NCBI GenBank assembly: GCA_035510155.1
Contig: DATKHR010000153.1
Coordinates: 1-42,964 of the forward strand
DNA length: 42,964 nt
Source of the DNA: DATKHR01 sp035510155
Lineage (GTDB): Bacteria > Acidobacteriota > Vicinamibacteria > Vicinamibacterales > CAVVIG01
Reading direction: 5' to 3'
Part shown: in pieces, positions 16,589-25,340 of the stretch
How the letters are laid out: each line of letters begins with the position of its first letter
How positions within the stretch are numbered: position 1 is the first letter of the stretch
Position numbers and translations under genes: made by a program
Notes under the pieces: generated by a model
The model's database searches: none
The model's input: the letters and a program-made list of their open reading frames with translations, nothing else
Told to the model about the DNA's origin: nothing

Positions 16589-17887
16589 ATGAAAGTTGCT
16601 CTCTGCGCGCTCGCCCTCGGCGTCGCTTTCACTGCGCTGCCCGCTCGCTCCCCGAGCCTCTCGGCTGCGCCAACCAGTTCACGCATCGTCGCCTTCACCG
16701 GGGCGCGTGTCATCGACGGCACCGATAGGCCGCCGATCGACAACGCCACAATCGTCGTCCGCGACGGCGTGGTCTCCTCGATCGGCCCCGCCGCGCGTGT
16801 CACGATCCCGGCGGGCGCGGAGCGAGTCTCCCTCGCAGGCAAGACGATCACACCCGGCCTGGTCAACACGCATGGCCACGTCGGCAACACCGTCGGGCTG
16901 CAGCAGGGGCATTATTCAGCGCAGAACGTCCAGCGCGACCTCGAGACGTACGCCGCCTACGGCGTGACGACGGTGTTCTCGCTGGGCGACGATCAAGCCG
17001 CAGGGTTCGCCGCGCGCGACACTCAGAACACGCCGGCTCTGACTCGAGCGCGCCTGTACGTGGCCGGCCCGGTCCTCGCGCCGAAGTCGCCCGACGAGGC
17101 GCGCAAGCTCGTGGACGACGACGCTGCCATGAAGGTCGACATCGTGAAGATCCGCGTAGACGACAATCTGGGCACAACGCCGAAGATGGCGCCCGAGATT
17201 TATCAGGCGGTGATCGACGAGGCGCACCGGAAGCAGCTGCGGGTGGCGGTCCATCTGTACTATCTCGAGGATGCGAAGCGCGTATTGCAGGCAGGCGCTG
17301 ACTTTATCGCGCACAGTATCCGCGACAAGGACGTGGACGATGAGCTCATCGCGCTCCTCAAGGCGCGCGACGTCTGCGTCTGTCCCACGCTGACGCGCGA
17401 GGTCTCGACCTTCGTCTACGAGTCGACGCCCGCCTGGTTCAACGATCCGCTCTTCCTGAAACATGCGGATCCCTCCACAATCGAACAGCTGAAGGAACCG
17501 GCCCGGCAGGCGCAGATGAAGAACAGCCGGGGGGCGCAGCAGTACAAGATCGCGCTGGAGGAGGCGAGCCGCAACCTGAAAAAGCTCTCGGACGCCGGCG
17601 TCCGAATCGCGATGGGCACCGACACAGGACCGCCTGCGCGCTTTCAGGGGTATTTCGAGCTGATGGAGTTGGACCTGATGGCGAAGGCCGGCCTGACCCC
17701 CCGGCAGGTGCTGACGGCTGCGACGCGCGATGCGACGCGCTGCCAGAAGCTTGACGCCCGCCTCGGCACGCTCGAGGCGAACAAATGGGCCGATTTCGTC
17801 GCGCTCGACGGAGACCCGCTCTCTGACGTGGCCAGCTTCAAGAAGGCGGACTCGGTGTGGATTGCGGGGAATCGGGTGGCTCAGTGA
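16589..17887 (+). CDS. Secreted amidohydrolase (imidazolonepropionase/prolidase-like superfamily)
   Basis: The protein has 432 residues from the ATG at 16589; the frame is open upstream to 15959 but that part is antisense to the MFS gene. An N-terminal signal peptide (about 1-28, MKVALCALALGVAFTALPAR) predicts export. Metal-binding motifs of the amidohydrolase TIM barrel are visible: HGH in VNTHGHVGN, a Lys in VDIVKIRVDD that could be carboxylated, His in VAVHLYY and IAHSIRD, and Asp in GTDTG. The C-terminal strand ANKWADFVALDGDPL is typical of this superfamily. Relatives hydrolyse Xaa-Pro or cyclic amide substrates, and the actual substrate is unknown. It diverges from an MFS transporter gene, which might be functionally linked. 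Confidence 0.85.
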   Translation: MKVALCALALGVAFTALPARSPSLSAAPTSSRIVAFTGARVIDGTDRPPIDNATIVVRDGVVSSIGPAARVTIPAGAERVSLAGKTITPGLVNTHGHVGNTVGLQQGHYSAQNVQRDLETYAAYGVTTVFSLGDDQAAGFAARDTQNTPALTRARLYVAGPVLAPKSPDEARKLVDDDAAMKVDIVKIRVDDNLGTTPKMAPEIYQAVIDEAHRKQLRVAVHLYYLEDAKRVLQAGADFIAHSIRDKDVDDELIALLKARDVCVCPTLTREVSTFVYESTPAWFNDPLFLKHADPSTIEQLKEPARQAQMKNSRGAQQYKIALEEASRNLKKLSDAGVRIAMGTDTGPPARFQGYFELMELDLMAKAGLTPRQVLTAATRDATRCQKLDARLGTLEANKWADFVALDGDPLSDVASFKKADSVWIAGNRVAQ

Positions 17888-17901
17888 ACCCGGACACGGA
17901 A

Positions 17902-17952
17902 GGGCGGGTAACGGCGTCCGCGTCTTTTCAGCCCGTTCCGCTCTTTCCGCCC
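17902..17952. terminator. Possible long interrupted hairpin between convergent genes
   Basis: GGGCGG (17902) and AACGG (17910) can pair with CCGTT (17933) and CCGCCC (17947) across the 67-bp gap between the amidohydrolase and CDGSH genes. The stems are interrupted and there is no clear U-tract, so this is only a candidate. Confidence 0.25.
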
Positions 17953-17954
17953 TG

Positions 17955-18182
17955 TTAGACCGCCGGTTTGTCGCCGCTTCCGGGCACCGCCGCTTCCGCC
18001 GCCTGGAAGCCGGTTCTCGAGTGGGTGCCGTCGCAGAAGGGCTTGGTGGTGGAGCCACCGCAACGGCATAACGCAAACGGCTGCTTCGGGATCTGGTACG
18101 CATTCCCATTCCAATCCACGAGCGTCACGTCTTCGCCGTCTACGAGGTACGGGCCGTTCTGCCGAACTTTGATAGTCGCCAT
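17955..18182 (-). CDS. CDGSH iron-sulfur domain protein
   Basis: A 75-residue protein with one CDGSH motif: LCRCGGSTTKPFCDGTH, giving the three Cys and one His ligands of a labile 2Fe-2S cluster. The first 30 residues (MATIKVRQNGPYLVDGEDV) form the usual beta part of small bacterial CDGSH proteins. I prefer the ATG at 18182 to one three codons upstream because it gives the family-typical MATIKV start. It begins 5 bp after the rho stop, so it is probably the last gene of the long leftward block. Its role, perhaps redox or iron-sulfur transfer, is not known. Confidence 0.88.
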   Translation of the reverse strand: MATIKVRQNGPYLVDGEDVTLVDWNGNAYQIPKQPFALCRCGGSTTKPFCDGTHSRTGFQAAEAAVPGSGDKPAV

Positions 18183-18187
18183 AGGCC

Positions 18188-19708
18188 TCACGTTTTCTGC
18201 ATTGACGCCAGGAATTCCCCGTTCGTTCGTGTCTTGCCCATCTTATCAAGGAGCAATTCCATCGCTTCCACCGGAGACAACGGATTGAGCACTTTTCGGA
18301 GCACCCAGATGCGATTGAGATCCTCTTTCGGAATCAGCAGCTCTTCCTTACGCGTGCCGCTCTTCTGTACATCGATTGACGGGAACACGCGCTTGTCTGT
18401 GAGCTTTCGGTCCAGGTGAATCTCCATATTGCCGGTGCCCTTGAACTCCTCGAAGATCACGTCGTCCATTCGCGACCCTGTGTCGATCAGCGCCGTCGCC
18501 ATAATCGTCAGCGATCCACCTTCTTCGATGTTTCTGGCCGCCCCGAAGAACCGCTTCGGCTTTTGCAGCGCGTTCGAATCGAGGCCGCCAGAAAGAACCT
18601 TGCCCGACGGCGGAATGACGGTGTTGTAGGCGCGCGCGAGCCGGGTGATGGAGTCGAGGAGGATCAGCACGTCTTTCTTGTGCTCGACGAGGCGTTTCGC
18701 TTTCTCGATCACCATCTCCGCAACCTGCACGTGGCGCTGCGCCGGCTCGTCGAAGGTCGACGAAATCACCTCGCCGTCAACCGACCGCTGCATGTCGGTG
18801 ACCTCCTCGGGCCGTTCGTCGATGAGGAGCACGATCAAATAGACCTCGGGGTGGTTCCTGGCTACCGATTGCGCGATTGCCTGCAGCAGCATCGTCTTAC
18901 CAGTTCGCGGGGGCGCGACGATGAGGCCGCGCTGGCCTTTGCCGATAGGCGTCCAGAGATCCATGACGCGCGCCGAGAGGCTCTCGGGCGTCTCGAGCGT
19001 GATGCGCTCCTGAGGATAGAGCGGCGTGAGGTTCTCGAAGAAGAGCTTCTCGCGCGACTGACCAGGCGCTTCGAAATTGACCGCTTCAACTTTGATTAAC
19101 GCGAAATAGCGCTCCCCTTCCTTCGGCGGCCGAATCTGTCCCGAGACCGTGTCGCCGGTCTGCAAATCGAATTTCCGGATCTGTGAGGGCGACACATAAA
19201 TGTCGTCAGGCCCCGGCAAATAGTTGTAGTCGGGCGCCCGTAGAAACCCGAACCCGTCAGGCAGGACCTCGAGCACCCCTTCCGAGAAAATGAACCCGCT
19301 TTGCTCGGTCTGCGCCTTCAAGATCTGAAAGATCAGCTCCTGCTTGCGCATGCCGGTCGCGCCGCTCACGCTCAGGTCCTTCGCCACCTGCGTCAGCTTT
19401 TGAATGCTCATGTCCTTCAGATCGGTGATGTTCAACCCGGCGCGGCGCTGATCCGCGGGGGGCGAAGTTGGTCCCTGCGCCGGAGCCGACGCTTGGCCGC
19501 CAGCCGGGGGTGAGGCTGGTCCAGGGGCCGCAGTCGGCGACGCGCCCGGTCCGACATCGACCGGCCTCGCCTGGTTGGGCTGTTGGTCGGCATTAGCCTG
19601 TCCGGTTGCGTTGGCAACCTCTGTGGCGCGTTCCGAGGAGGCGACGGCGTCCGGCGCAGCCTGCGTGGCTGTCCGCGCCTGTTGATGGCGCTTATGATTG
19701 CTGGGCAT
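18188..19708 (-). CDS. rho: Transcription termination factor Rho with long N-terminal extension
   Basis: Hexameric RNA helicase that ends transcription. From residue 92 the protein is a standard Rho: LNITDLKDMSIQKLTQVAKDL (Rho N-domain), the cold-shock-like RNA-binding domain with DGFGFLRAPDYNYLPGPDDIYVSP, Walker A APPRTGKTMLL, LLIDERPEEVTDM and the Q/R-loop region. The first 91 residues are unusual: Gln/Ala/Pro/Gly-rich, almost free of hydrophobic residues, with two GPxSPPA units, so probably disordered. A TTG at 19435 would give a 415-residue protein of normal length starting exactly at the Rho N-domain. Neither start has a convincing Shine-Dalgarno. I list the ATG at 19708 because the frame stays open and biased. 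Confidence 0.95.
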   Translation of the reverse strand: MPSNHKRHQQARTATQAAPDAVASSERATEVANATGQANADQQPNQARPVDVGPGASPTAAPGPASPPAGGQASAPAQGPTSPPADQRRAGLNITDLKDMSIQKLTQVAKDLSVSGATGMRKQELIFQILKAQTEQSGFIFSEGVLEVLPDGFGFLRAPDYNYLPGPDDIYVSPSQIRKFDLQTGDTVSGQIRPPKEGERYFALIKVEAVNFEAPGQSREKLFFENLTPLYPQERITLETPESLSARVMDLWTPIGKGQRGLIVAPPRTGKTMLLQAIAQSVARNHPEVYLIVLLIDERPEEVTDMQRSVDGEVISSTFDEPAQRHVQVAEMVIEKAKRLVEHKKDVLILLDSITRLARAYNTVIPPSGKVLSGGLDSNALQKPKRFFGAARNIEEGGSLTIMATALIDTGSRMDDVIFEEFKGTGNMEIHLDRKLTDKRVFPSIDVQKSGTRKEELLIPKEDLNRIWVLRKVLNPLSPVEAMELLLDKMGKTRTNGEFLASMQKT

Positions 19709-19723
19709 AAGACAGATAGCTGA

Positions 19724-20095
19724 CTAAAGGTTATATGGGTTCTGACCGATGGCGACGATACTGCACGCGATGATTGGATGGAGCGACAGAGCGCGGGCGC
19801 GCGCGACGAGCTCGTCGCTCTCTGCGCCAGGATTGAGCCAGACTTCTGCCACCCCCTTCTGCGCGACCTGCGCAATCACTTGTTCGCCGATTTCAGGTGG
19901 CACGTAGAACGAGGCCATATCGACGGTGCCCGGCACGTCGAGAATGGATTGGTAGGCTTTGAGGCCTTCGATTTCCGCCTCGTGCGGGTTGATCGGCACG
20001 ACCGTGTAGCCCTGGTCGCGATAGGCGCGAACCGCGCGATTCCCGAACTTGTGGCGGTCCTTGGACGCGCCAATGACGGCGACCACCTTGCCCAT
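19724..20095 (-). CDS. CoA-binding (YccU-like) Rossmann protein
   Basis: The protein has 123 residues from the ATG at 20095, beginning MGKVVAVIGASKDRHKFGNRAV, the nucleotide-binding turn of the CoA-binding domain family. VVPINPHE and VWLNPGAESDEL follow, as in YccU-like proteins. A longer reading starts with an ATG at 20170 directly after the aminotransferase stop and adds 25 residues without family similarity. I prefer the shorter form, which matches the family length, although it lacks a clear ribosome binding site. It lies 15 bp upstream of the rho ATG. The physiological role is unknown; coaD in the same block makes the step before CoA, a suggestive but unproven link. Confidence 0.85.
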   Translation of the reverse strand: MGKVVAVIGASKDRHKFGNRAVRAYRDQGYTVVPINPHEAEIEGLKAYQSILDVPGTVDMASFYVPPEIGEQVIAQVAQKGVAEVWLNPGAESDELVARARALSLHPIIACSIVAIGQNPYNL

Positions 20096-20170
20096 CGGGT
20101 GAGTATAGCCCTCCACTTCACCGAACCTGCGAACGAGCCGGGCGCGGCACGCCCGTCCCAATTCGTGCAT

Positions 20171-21373
20171 TCACCGCGTGGCCGCCGGCTGCGGCGCGTT
20201 CGCGTTCACGAACGCTAACAGACGGCGACTGCCCTCCCGCAGGTTCTCCATCGACGTCGCGTAGGAGATGCGGATGAACCCCGGCGCGTCGAACGCCTCA
20301 CCAGGCGTGACCGCCACACGCGCCTGAGCGAGCAACGCATCCACGAGCTCGGCGGACGTGCGAAAGCCGTCGAGCGACAGCAGATCGCTGACATCCACGA
20401 ACATGTAGAACGCGCCGGCCGGCTTTTGACAGCGAAGCCGCGCGTCCGCGATCAGCCAGTCATGCAAGGCGTCACGGCGCTTCCGATATTCGCCGAGCAT
20501 CGCTTCGACCGGCGCCTGCGATCCTGCGAGGGCGGCGACAGCCGCCTTCTGTGTAATGGAGGTGACGTTCGACGTCGAGTGACTCTGCAGCGCGCTCGAC
20601 GCGGCGATAACCGCCTGCGGCCCGAGCTGCCAGCCGCAGCGCCAACCGGTCATCGCATATGCCTTCGACGAGGAGCCGCACAGCACCGTGAGATCGCGGC
20701 ACGTGCGCGCGAGCACCGCCGGCAGGTTGCGGGGGACCGCATCGTAGATCAGCCTTTCGTAGCAGAGGTCCACAACGATCCAGATGTTCTGCTTCGCAGC
20801 CGTTTCAGCAATCTCAGCGAGATCCGCCTCGGAAATCAGGGCTCCGGTCGGATTGCAGGGAGAGTTCACGATGATTCCACGCGTGCGTGGCGTCACCGCC
20901 TCGAGGATCGTGTTCGCCCGGATGGCAAATCCGTCCTCCTGGTGCGTGCGCGCGAGCACCGGCGTGGCCTCGGCGAGCGTGATCTGTTCGGTCAACGTCG
21001 GCCAGCAGGGCGCATGGGTGATCACCTCGTCGCCCGGCCCGAAGAGCGTGAGAGCCGTGTTGTACAGCGCTTGCTTGCCGCCGGCAGTGACGATGACTTC
21101 GTTTTCGCGGTACTCGACGCCGTACTCCTGCTTATAGCGGTCCACGATCGCCCGCTTCAGCTCGACGATGCCCGCGTTGGGCGTATAGCGGGTGAAATTC
21201 TGATCGAGCGCGGCATGCGCGGCGGCCTTGATCGCGTCGGGCGTCGGGAAATCCGGCTCTCCAGCGCCGAAGTCGATGACGTCGATGCCTTCGCGGCGCA
21301 TCCGGTCCACGGTCGCCGTCACCTTCAGCGTCGGCGAGCTCGAGGTCCGGGCGGTGCGATCTGCCAGTCTCAT
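20171..21373 (-). CDS. Class I pyridoxal-phosphate aminotransferase (aspartate aminotransferase-like)
   Basis: The 400-residue enzyme has the fold type I pattern. Seen: FGAGEPDFPTPDAIK near the N-terminus, TAGGKQALYN in the cofactor-binding helix, NSPCNPTGA, and SSSKAYAMTGWRCGW with the Schiff-base Lys at residue 237. Near the end IRISYATS carries the substrate-carboxylate Arg. This is the 1-beta subgroup, which includes thermostable aspartate aminotransferases and prephenate-acting relatives. The ATG at 21373 overlaps the coaD stop as ATGA. The exact amino-acid substrate cannot be settled from sequence. Confidence 0.92.
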   Translation of the reverse strand: MRLADRTARTSSSPTLKVTATVDRMRREGIDVIDFGAGEPDFPTPDAIKAAAHAALDQNFTRYTPNAGIVELKRAIVDRYKQEYGVEYRENEVIVTAGGKQALYNTALTLFGPGDEVITHAPCWPTLTEQITLAEATPVLARTHQEDGFAIRANTILEAVTPRTRGIIVNSPCNPTGALISEADLAEIAETAAKQNIWIVVDLCYERLIYDAVPRNLPAVLARTCRDLTVLCGSSSKAYAMTGWRCGWQLGPQAVIAASSALQSHSTSNVTSITQKAAVAALAGSQAPVEAMLGEYRKRRDALHDWLIADARLRCQKPAGAFYMFVDVSDLLSLDGFRTSAELVDALLAQARVAVTPGEAFDAPGFIRISYATSMENLREGSRRLLAFVNANAPQPAATR

Positions 21374-21861
21374 GGGTTCCTCGCCAGGACTTTGTCGCGC
21401 AATCGCATTTCGACGAGCTCCGGAACCAGCCCGTCGACCCGTCCGCCGAGCGCAAAGACCTCCTTGATCAAACGCGAACTGATGTAGGTGTACTGCTCGG
21501 CCGGCATCATGAAGATCGTCTCGATCTTCGAGTTGAGCCGCCGGTTCATGAGCGCCATCTGGAACTCGAACTCGAAGTCGGAGATCGCCCGGAGCCCCCG
21601 CACGATGACTTGCGCCTGGCGCCGCTCGACGTAATCGACGAGCAGACCGTCGAAGGTGGCGATCTCGACGTTCACATGGTCCTTGAACACCTCTCTGGCG
21701 ATCTCGACCCGCTCGCCCATCGTGAAAAGCGGCGACTTCTCCGCATTGACCAGCATGGCCACGACGATCCGATCGAACAGCCTGGCGCCGCGCAGGATGA
21801 TGTCGACATGACCGTTGGTAAGCGGGTCGAAGGAGCCGGGATAGACCGCTAGAGTCGACAT
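21370..21861 (-). CDS. coaD: Phosphopantetheine adenylyltransferase
   Basis: A 163-residue enzyme of normal family length for the penultimate step of coenzyme A synthesis. The nucleotidyltransferase motif is PGSFDPLTNGHVDII (TxGH type), followed by SPLFTMGERVEI. The C-terminal signature ISSRLIKEVFALGGRVDGLVP is present. The gene start overlaps the 3' end of rsmD by 13 bp, and its end overlaps the aminotransferase start by 4 bp. The rsmD-coaD pairing is very common in bacteria. There is no Shine-Dalgarno before the ATG, so coupling to rsmD translation is likely. Confidence 0.96.
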   Translation of the reverse strand: MSTLAVYPGSFDPLTNGHVDIILRGARLFDRIVVAMLVNAEKSPLFTMGERVEIAREVFKDHVNVEIATFDGLLVDYVERRQAQVIVRGLRAISDFEFEFQMALMNRRLNSKIETIFMMPAEQYTYISSRLIKEVFALGGRVDGLVPELVEMRLRDKVLARNP

Positions 21862-22430
21862 CTTGACGGGGAAGGGAGAGCGCCCGCTGCGCTTTCGTAG
21901 AACGATAGCACTGAGTCGCCCGACACGATCTGACGCGTTCGCTGCAACTGGGCCGTCACATCCGGGGCGCGCCGCCGTTTTACGTGCTCGAGCACGAGGA
22001 CGCCGCCCGCGGCCAAAAGTCCTGCGGCATGTGGAATGACCTGCTCCGGCAGATCCTCATATGGCGGATCGAGCAGGATGATATCAAACAGGATCGAATC
22101 AAAAGGATCGAACGGACCGGGCCGATCGAAGCTCGATCGGATGATAGCACAATCGGTTGTGATGCCGCAGTGGGCGAGATTTTCTGCGATGAGCGCGCGT
22201 GCACGCCGATCGCGCTCGACGAAGGTGACGCTACGCGCGCCGCGACTGAGCGCTTCGATGCCCATTGCGCCCGTGCCGGCGTAGCCGTCGAGCACCTGCG
22301 CGCCGGCCACGCGGGGGGCGAGCACGTTGAACAGGGTCTCGCGGAGCTTGTCGGACGTCGGGCGCAGGCCCGTCCAGGCCGGTGTCTTGAGCCGCCGGCC
22401 CCTGAGGGCGCCTCCTATCACACGCAGCAC
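21849..22430 (-). CDS. rsmD: 16S rRNA (guanine966-N2)-methyltransferase
   Basis: The protein has 193 residues from GTG 22430, whose G is the last base of the recG TAG stop. GAGGT lies about 6 bp upstream inside recG. This start gives MLRVIGGALRGRRLKTP, the canonical RsmD N-terminus; the frame is open 12 codons further but that part is unlike the family. The S-adenosylmethionine motif is LDGYAGTGAMGIEALSRGA and the catalytic motif is LLDPPYED. It methylates G966 of 16S rRNA in the small subunit. Context with coaD downstream and recG upstream is conserved in many phyla. Confidence 0.94.
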   Translation of the reverse strand: MLRVIGGALRGRRLKTPAWTGLRPTSDKLRETLFNVLAPRVAGAQVLDGYAGTGAMGIEALSRGARSVTFVERDRRARALIAENLAHCGITTDCAIIRSSFDRPGPFDPFDSILFDIILLDPPYEDLPEQVIPHAAGLLAAGGVLVLEHVKRRRAPDVTAQLQRTRQIVSGDSVLSFYESAAGALPSPSRCRL

Positions 22431-24679
22431 TACCCGACCTCTATGAGCTTGAACCGGCGCTCCCACGCCGTGACGATTCTCTCGACGGCCTTCATCGAGG
22501 GCTTCGTGGCGTCAAGCCATCGAGCCGCCTCTTTCCGCGCGGCCTCGAGAAGCACCTGATCTCTGACGAGGTCGATCAAACGAAATGTCGGGACGCCTGC
22601 CTGGCGCGTCCCGAAGAAGTCGCCCGGGCCGCGCAGGCGGAGATCGCGCTCGGCAATCTCGAACCCGTCGGTCGTCTCCGTCATCGCCCTCAGCCGATCG
22701 CGGCTCTCGTCCGACAGCGGGGCCTGATAGAGAAGGATGCAGTACGACTGCCCCACCCCGCGGCCGACGCGGCCGCGCAGCTGGTGCAGCTGCGGGAGGC
22801 CGAACCGCTCGGCATGCTCGACGAGCATGATGCTCGCGTTGGCCACGTCGATCCCGACTTCCACGACCGTGGTCGAGACGAGTATCTGCAGCTCGCCGGC
22901 CGCAAACGCTCGCATCACCTGGTCCTTCAGCTCCCCCTTCATGCGTCCGTGCAGGAGCCCGACTCGGTAGTGTGGAAAGACCTGGCCAGCCAAGGTGTCC
23001 GCCATCGCCGTCGCGGCCTTGAGGTCGATCTTTTCTGATTCCTCGACGAGAGGATAGACGACGTACATCTGGCGCCCGGCGTCGATTTCCCGGCGAGCGA
23101 ACGCGTACACCTCGTCTCGGCGGGATTCGGGCTTCGCGGCGGTCTTGACCGGCAATCGTCCCGCGGGCAGCTCCTTGATCGACGACACGTCGAGATCCCC
23201 GTAGACAGTCAGGGCGAGCGTGCGCGGGATGGGCGTCGCGGTCATCACCAGCACGTCGGGGTGCAGCCCCTTCGCTCTCAGCGTGGCCCGCTGCAGCACG
23301 CCGAAGCGGTGCTGCTCGTCGATGACCACAAGGCCGAGCGCGTCAAATGTGACGTCTCCCTGGACCAGCGCGTGGGTTCCGACCACGAGCTGAACCCGAC
23401 CCTCTCTGATGTCATTCAGTTGATCGCGCCGAGCGGCGGGCGGTGTGGAGCCGGTGACGAGCGACACCCGAAAGCGCGAGCTCTCGAGCAACCGCGTGAT
23501 GGTGGCGAAGTGCTGCTCGGCGAGAATCTCCGTCGGCGCCATGAACGCGACTTGGGGACCGTTCTCCATGGCGACCACGGAGGCCAGCAGCGCGACGATC
23601 GTTTTCCCGGAACCGACGTCTCCCTGCAGAAGGCGGTTCATTGGCGCCGGCCGTTGCAGGTCCTCGACGATCTCCTTGAGCGCCTGCCGTTGGCCGCCAG
23701 TGAGCCGGAACGGCAGAACGCGGCGGGCCGACTCACGAATCCGATCGTCGACCATGATCGGCTTGGGCTTGCGCTCGATCTCGGCGGAACGCCGGCGGGC
23801 GTTGACGCCGACCTGGAAGAGAAACGCCTCCTCGAAGATCAGGCGCTGCTGCGCCGCTGTCTCAAACCGGTTCAGTGCCGCGAGGGGCGCATCATTCGGA
23901 GGGAAATGAGTACCCCGGAGCGACGCGAAACGCGAGGGCAACTTGAGTCGAACACGGATTTCTTCGGGAAGGTGCTCGGGGAGCCGGGCCGGCAGCCGCT
24001 GCAATGCGTCGAACACGAGACGCCGCTGCATCTTGGGCGTCACGGCGCCCGTTCTCTCGTAGATGGGCACGATTCGGCCGGTGTGAATCGTTTCTTTGTC
24101 TCCTCCCACACCGGCGACGCCTTTGTCGGCGTTTCCACGACCTCCAGCTGCGCCTTCGGCGGGCCTGTCCAGCCCCTCGCTCGTGTCCTGCCCGACTTCG
24201 TTGTCACCGCCTTCGGCAGGCTCCTCTTGCTCGAGGATCTCGTACTGCGGATTGGTGACCTGCAAGCCGCCGTGTCCTCGCATCTCGAGCTGTCCGTAGA
24301 ACACAACATGCTGGCCGGTGGCGAAGACGTCCCGCAGGAACGGCTGGTTGAGCCAGATTGCGCGCAGCGCGCCGGTCGCGTCGCCGATGAGCGCCTCGAA
24401 GATCTTGAAGCCGGGACGTCGCGTGGATCGCAGTCCGCAACTGAGCACTCGACCCGCAAACGACGCCGGTCGACCTGGTTTGAGCGTCGCGATTGGTGCC
24501 AGGTGGCTGCGATCTTCGTAACGAATCGGAAAGCGATACAGAAGATCTTCGAGCGTGACCAGCCCCGCGCGCTGGAGATCCGCGGCGCGGCGCGGGCCGA
24601 CACCCTTCAAGTACTGAAGCGGCGTCGCCAGGACGTCTTCGGTCGTGCCGGGCCGTTCGGGCCCGGCAGTGGCGCTCAT
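22430..24679 (-). CDS. recG: ATP-dependent DNA helicase RecG
   Basis: A 749-residue helicase that remodels stalled forks and Holliday junctions. The N-terminal part has a helix-hairpin-like PLQYLKGVGPRRAADLQRAGL and the wedge OB-fold (SFAGRVLSCGL, LRAIWLNQPFLRD). Helicase motifs include GDVGSGKT, APTEILAEQH, VIDEQHRFGV, MTATPIPRTLAL, and in the second domain VEVGIDVANASIMLVEHAERFGL. The TRG region is near LRLRGPGDFFGTRQAG. Between the OB-fold and IVPIYERTGAVTPKMQRR there is an extra Gly/Glu/Asp-rich stretch of roughly 45 residues (about 155-200). The ATG overlaps the stop of the upstream secreted-protein gene as ATGA. Confidence 0.96.
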   Translation of the reverse strand: MSATAGPERPGTTEDVLATPLQYLKGVGPRRAADLQRAGLVTLEDLLYRFPIRYEDRSHLAPIATLKPGRPASFAGRVLSCGLRSTRRPGFKIFEALIGDATGALRAIWLNQPFLRDVFATGQHVVFYGQLEMRGHGGLQVTNPQYEILEQEEPAEGGDNEVGQDTSEGLDRPAEGAAGGRGNADKGVAGVGGDKETIHTGRIVPIYERTGAVTPKMQRRLVFDALQRLPARLPEHLPEEIRVRLKLPSRFASLRGTHFPPNDAPLAALNRFETAAQQRLIFEEAFLFQVGVNARRRSAEIERKPKPIMVDDRIRESARRVLPFRLTGGQRQALKEIVEDLQRPAPMNRLLQGDVGSGKTIVALLASVVAMENGPQVAFMAPTEILAEQHFATITRLLESSRFRVSLVTGSTPPAARRDQLNDIREGRVQLVVGTHALVQGDVTFDALGLVVIDEQHRFGVLQRATLRAKGLHPDVLVMTATPIPRTLALTVYGDLDVSSIKELPAGRLPVKTAAKPESRRDEVYAFARREIDAGRQMYVVYPLVEESEKIDLKAATAMADTLAGQVFPHYRVGLLHGRMKGELKDQVMRAFAAGELQILVSTTVVEVGIDVANASIMLVEHAERFGLPQLHQLRGRVGRGVGQSYCILLYQAPLSDESRDRLRAMTETTDGFEIAERDLRLRGPGDFFGTRQAGVPTFRLIDLVRDQVLLEAARKEAARWLDATKPSMKAVERIVTAWERRFKLIEVG

Positions 24680-25311
24680 TGCACGATTATGGCTTGACCT
24701 CGTTCGACCTGGATCTCGCGGATGCGCGCCGGGAGTGCAAACGGATCATCGAGACCGATACCCCTTGGATTCTCCGGCGTGCGCGAGTAGTAGCTCACAA
24801 TTTCCTGAAGCAGGAGCTTCGGCACGGGCACCCCGCCGACCGTCGCGCTCTCGAGCTGAAAGGCTCCCATCCCGTTGGTGGCCTTCAGCACGCCCGTCGC
24901 GGTGACCGGCAAGCGCCCGGTCAGATAATTCGTCGGATCGAACAGGCTGGCGCTGGCCCTTGCTTTGCGCACCGCGTCGAGGTCGACGACCGCGCGACCT
25001 GCGAGACGGCCCGTTCCGAGGATGGTCACCGACGGTTCGACGACGCCGCTAGGCAGTTGATCGCCGGCGCTGTAGATCAAGTACGAGTTGACCTCGACTT
25101 CGGTGATCGTCGTGCGTCTCGGCTGGCCCGAGCCGCGTTCGGCATGAGCGGTGATGATCGCCACTTTCTGGCGCAGTTGCTCGGCGTCCCGCCGACTGAA
25201 GCGCGCGTCTGCCCCCACGAGCCCGGTGTCGGCGCGCGCCGAATGCATGGTGGCCGAGCCGACAAGCGCCACGACGGCCATCGTCACGGCTATCGCGGAG
25301 ATGCAGCGCAC
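24676..25311 (-). CDS. Exported protein of unknown function, possibly lipid-binding (LmeA/DUF2993-like)
   Basis: A 211-residue protein with a clear signal peptide (about 1-27, hydrophobic core AVTMAVVALVGSA, cleavage near ARA). The mature part has alternating beta-type segments: EVEVNSYLIYSAGD, PSVTILGTGRLAGRAVVDLDAV, LPVTATGVLKATNGMGAFQLESATVGGVPVP, and a terminal IREIQVERGQAIIVQ. That rhythm resembles periplasmic beta-sheet lipid-binding proteins of the LmeA/DUF2993 type, but the resemblance is only by eye. It overlaps recG by ATGA and follows the helical exported protein by 29 bp, so it is likely part of the sigma/anti-sigma module. Confidence 0.7.
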   Translation of the reverse strand: MRCISAIAVTMAVVALVGSATMHSARADTGLVGADARFSRRDAEQLRQKVAIITAHAERGSGQPRRTTITEVEVNSYLIYSAGDQLPSGVVEPSVTILGTGRLAGRAVVDLDAVRKARASASLFDPTNYLTGRLPVTATGVLKATNGMGAFQLESATVGGVPVPKLLLQEIVSYYSRTPENPRGIGLDDPFALPARIREIQVERGQAIIVQ

Positions 25312-25340
25312 AGGCCGATTATAGCGTTGGTCCCGCGGCC

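Noticed and set aside
20101..20170. Extended N-terminus of the CoA-binding protein from an ATG at 20170
   Set aside because: The 25 extra residues are Arg-rich and unlike the family, and the shorter start gives the canonical strand-turn motif at residue 3.
23261..24697. 478-residue open frame on the plus strand
   Set aside because: Antisense to recG, whose helicase motifs are complete.
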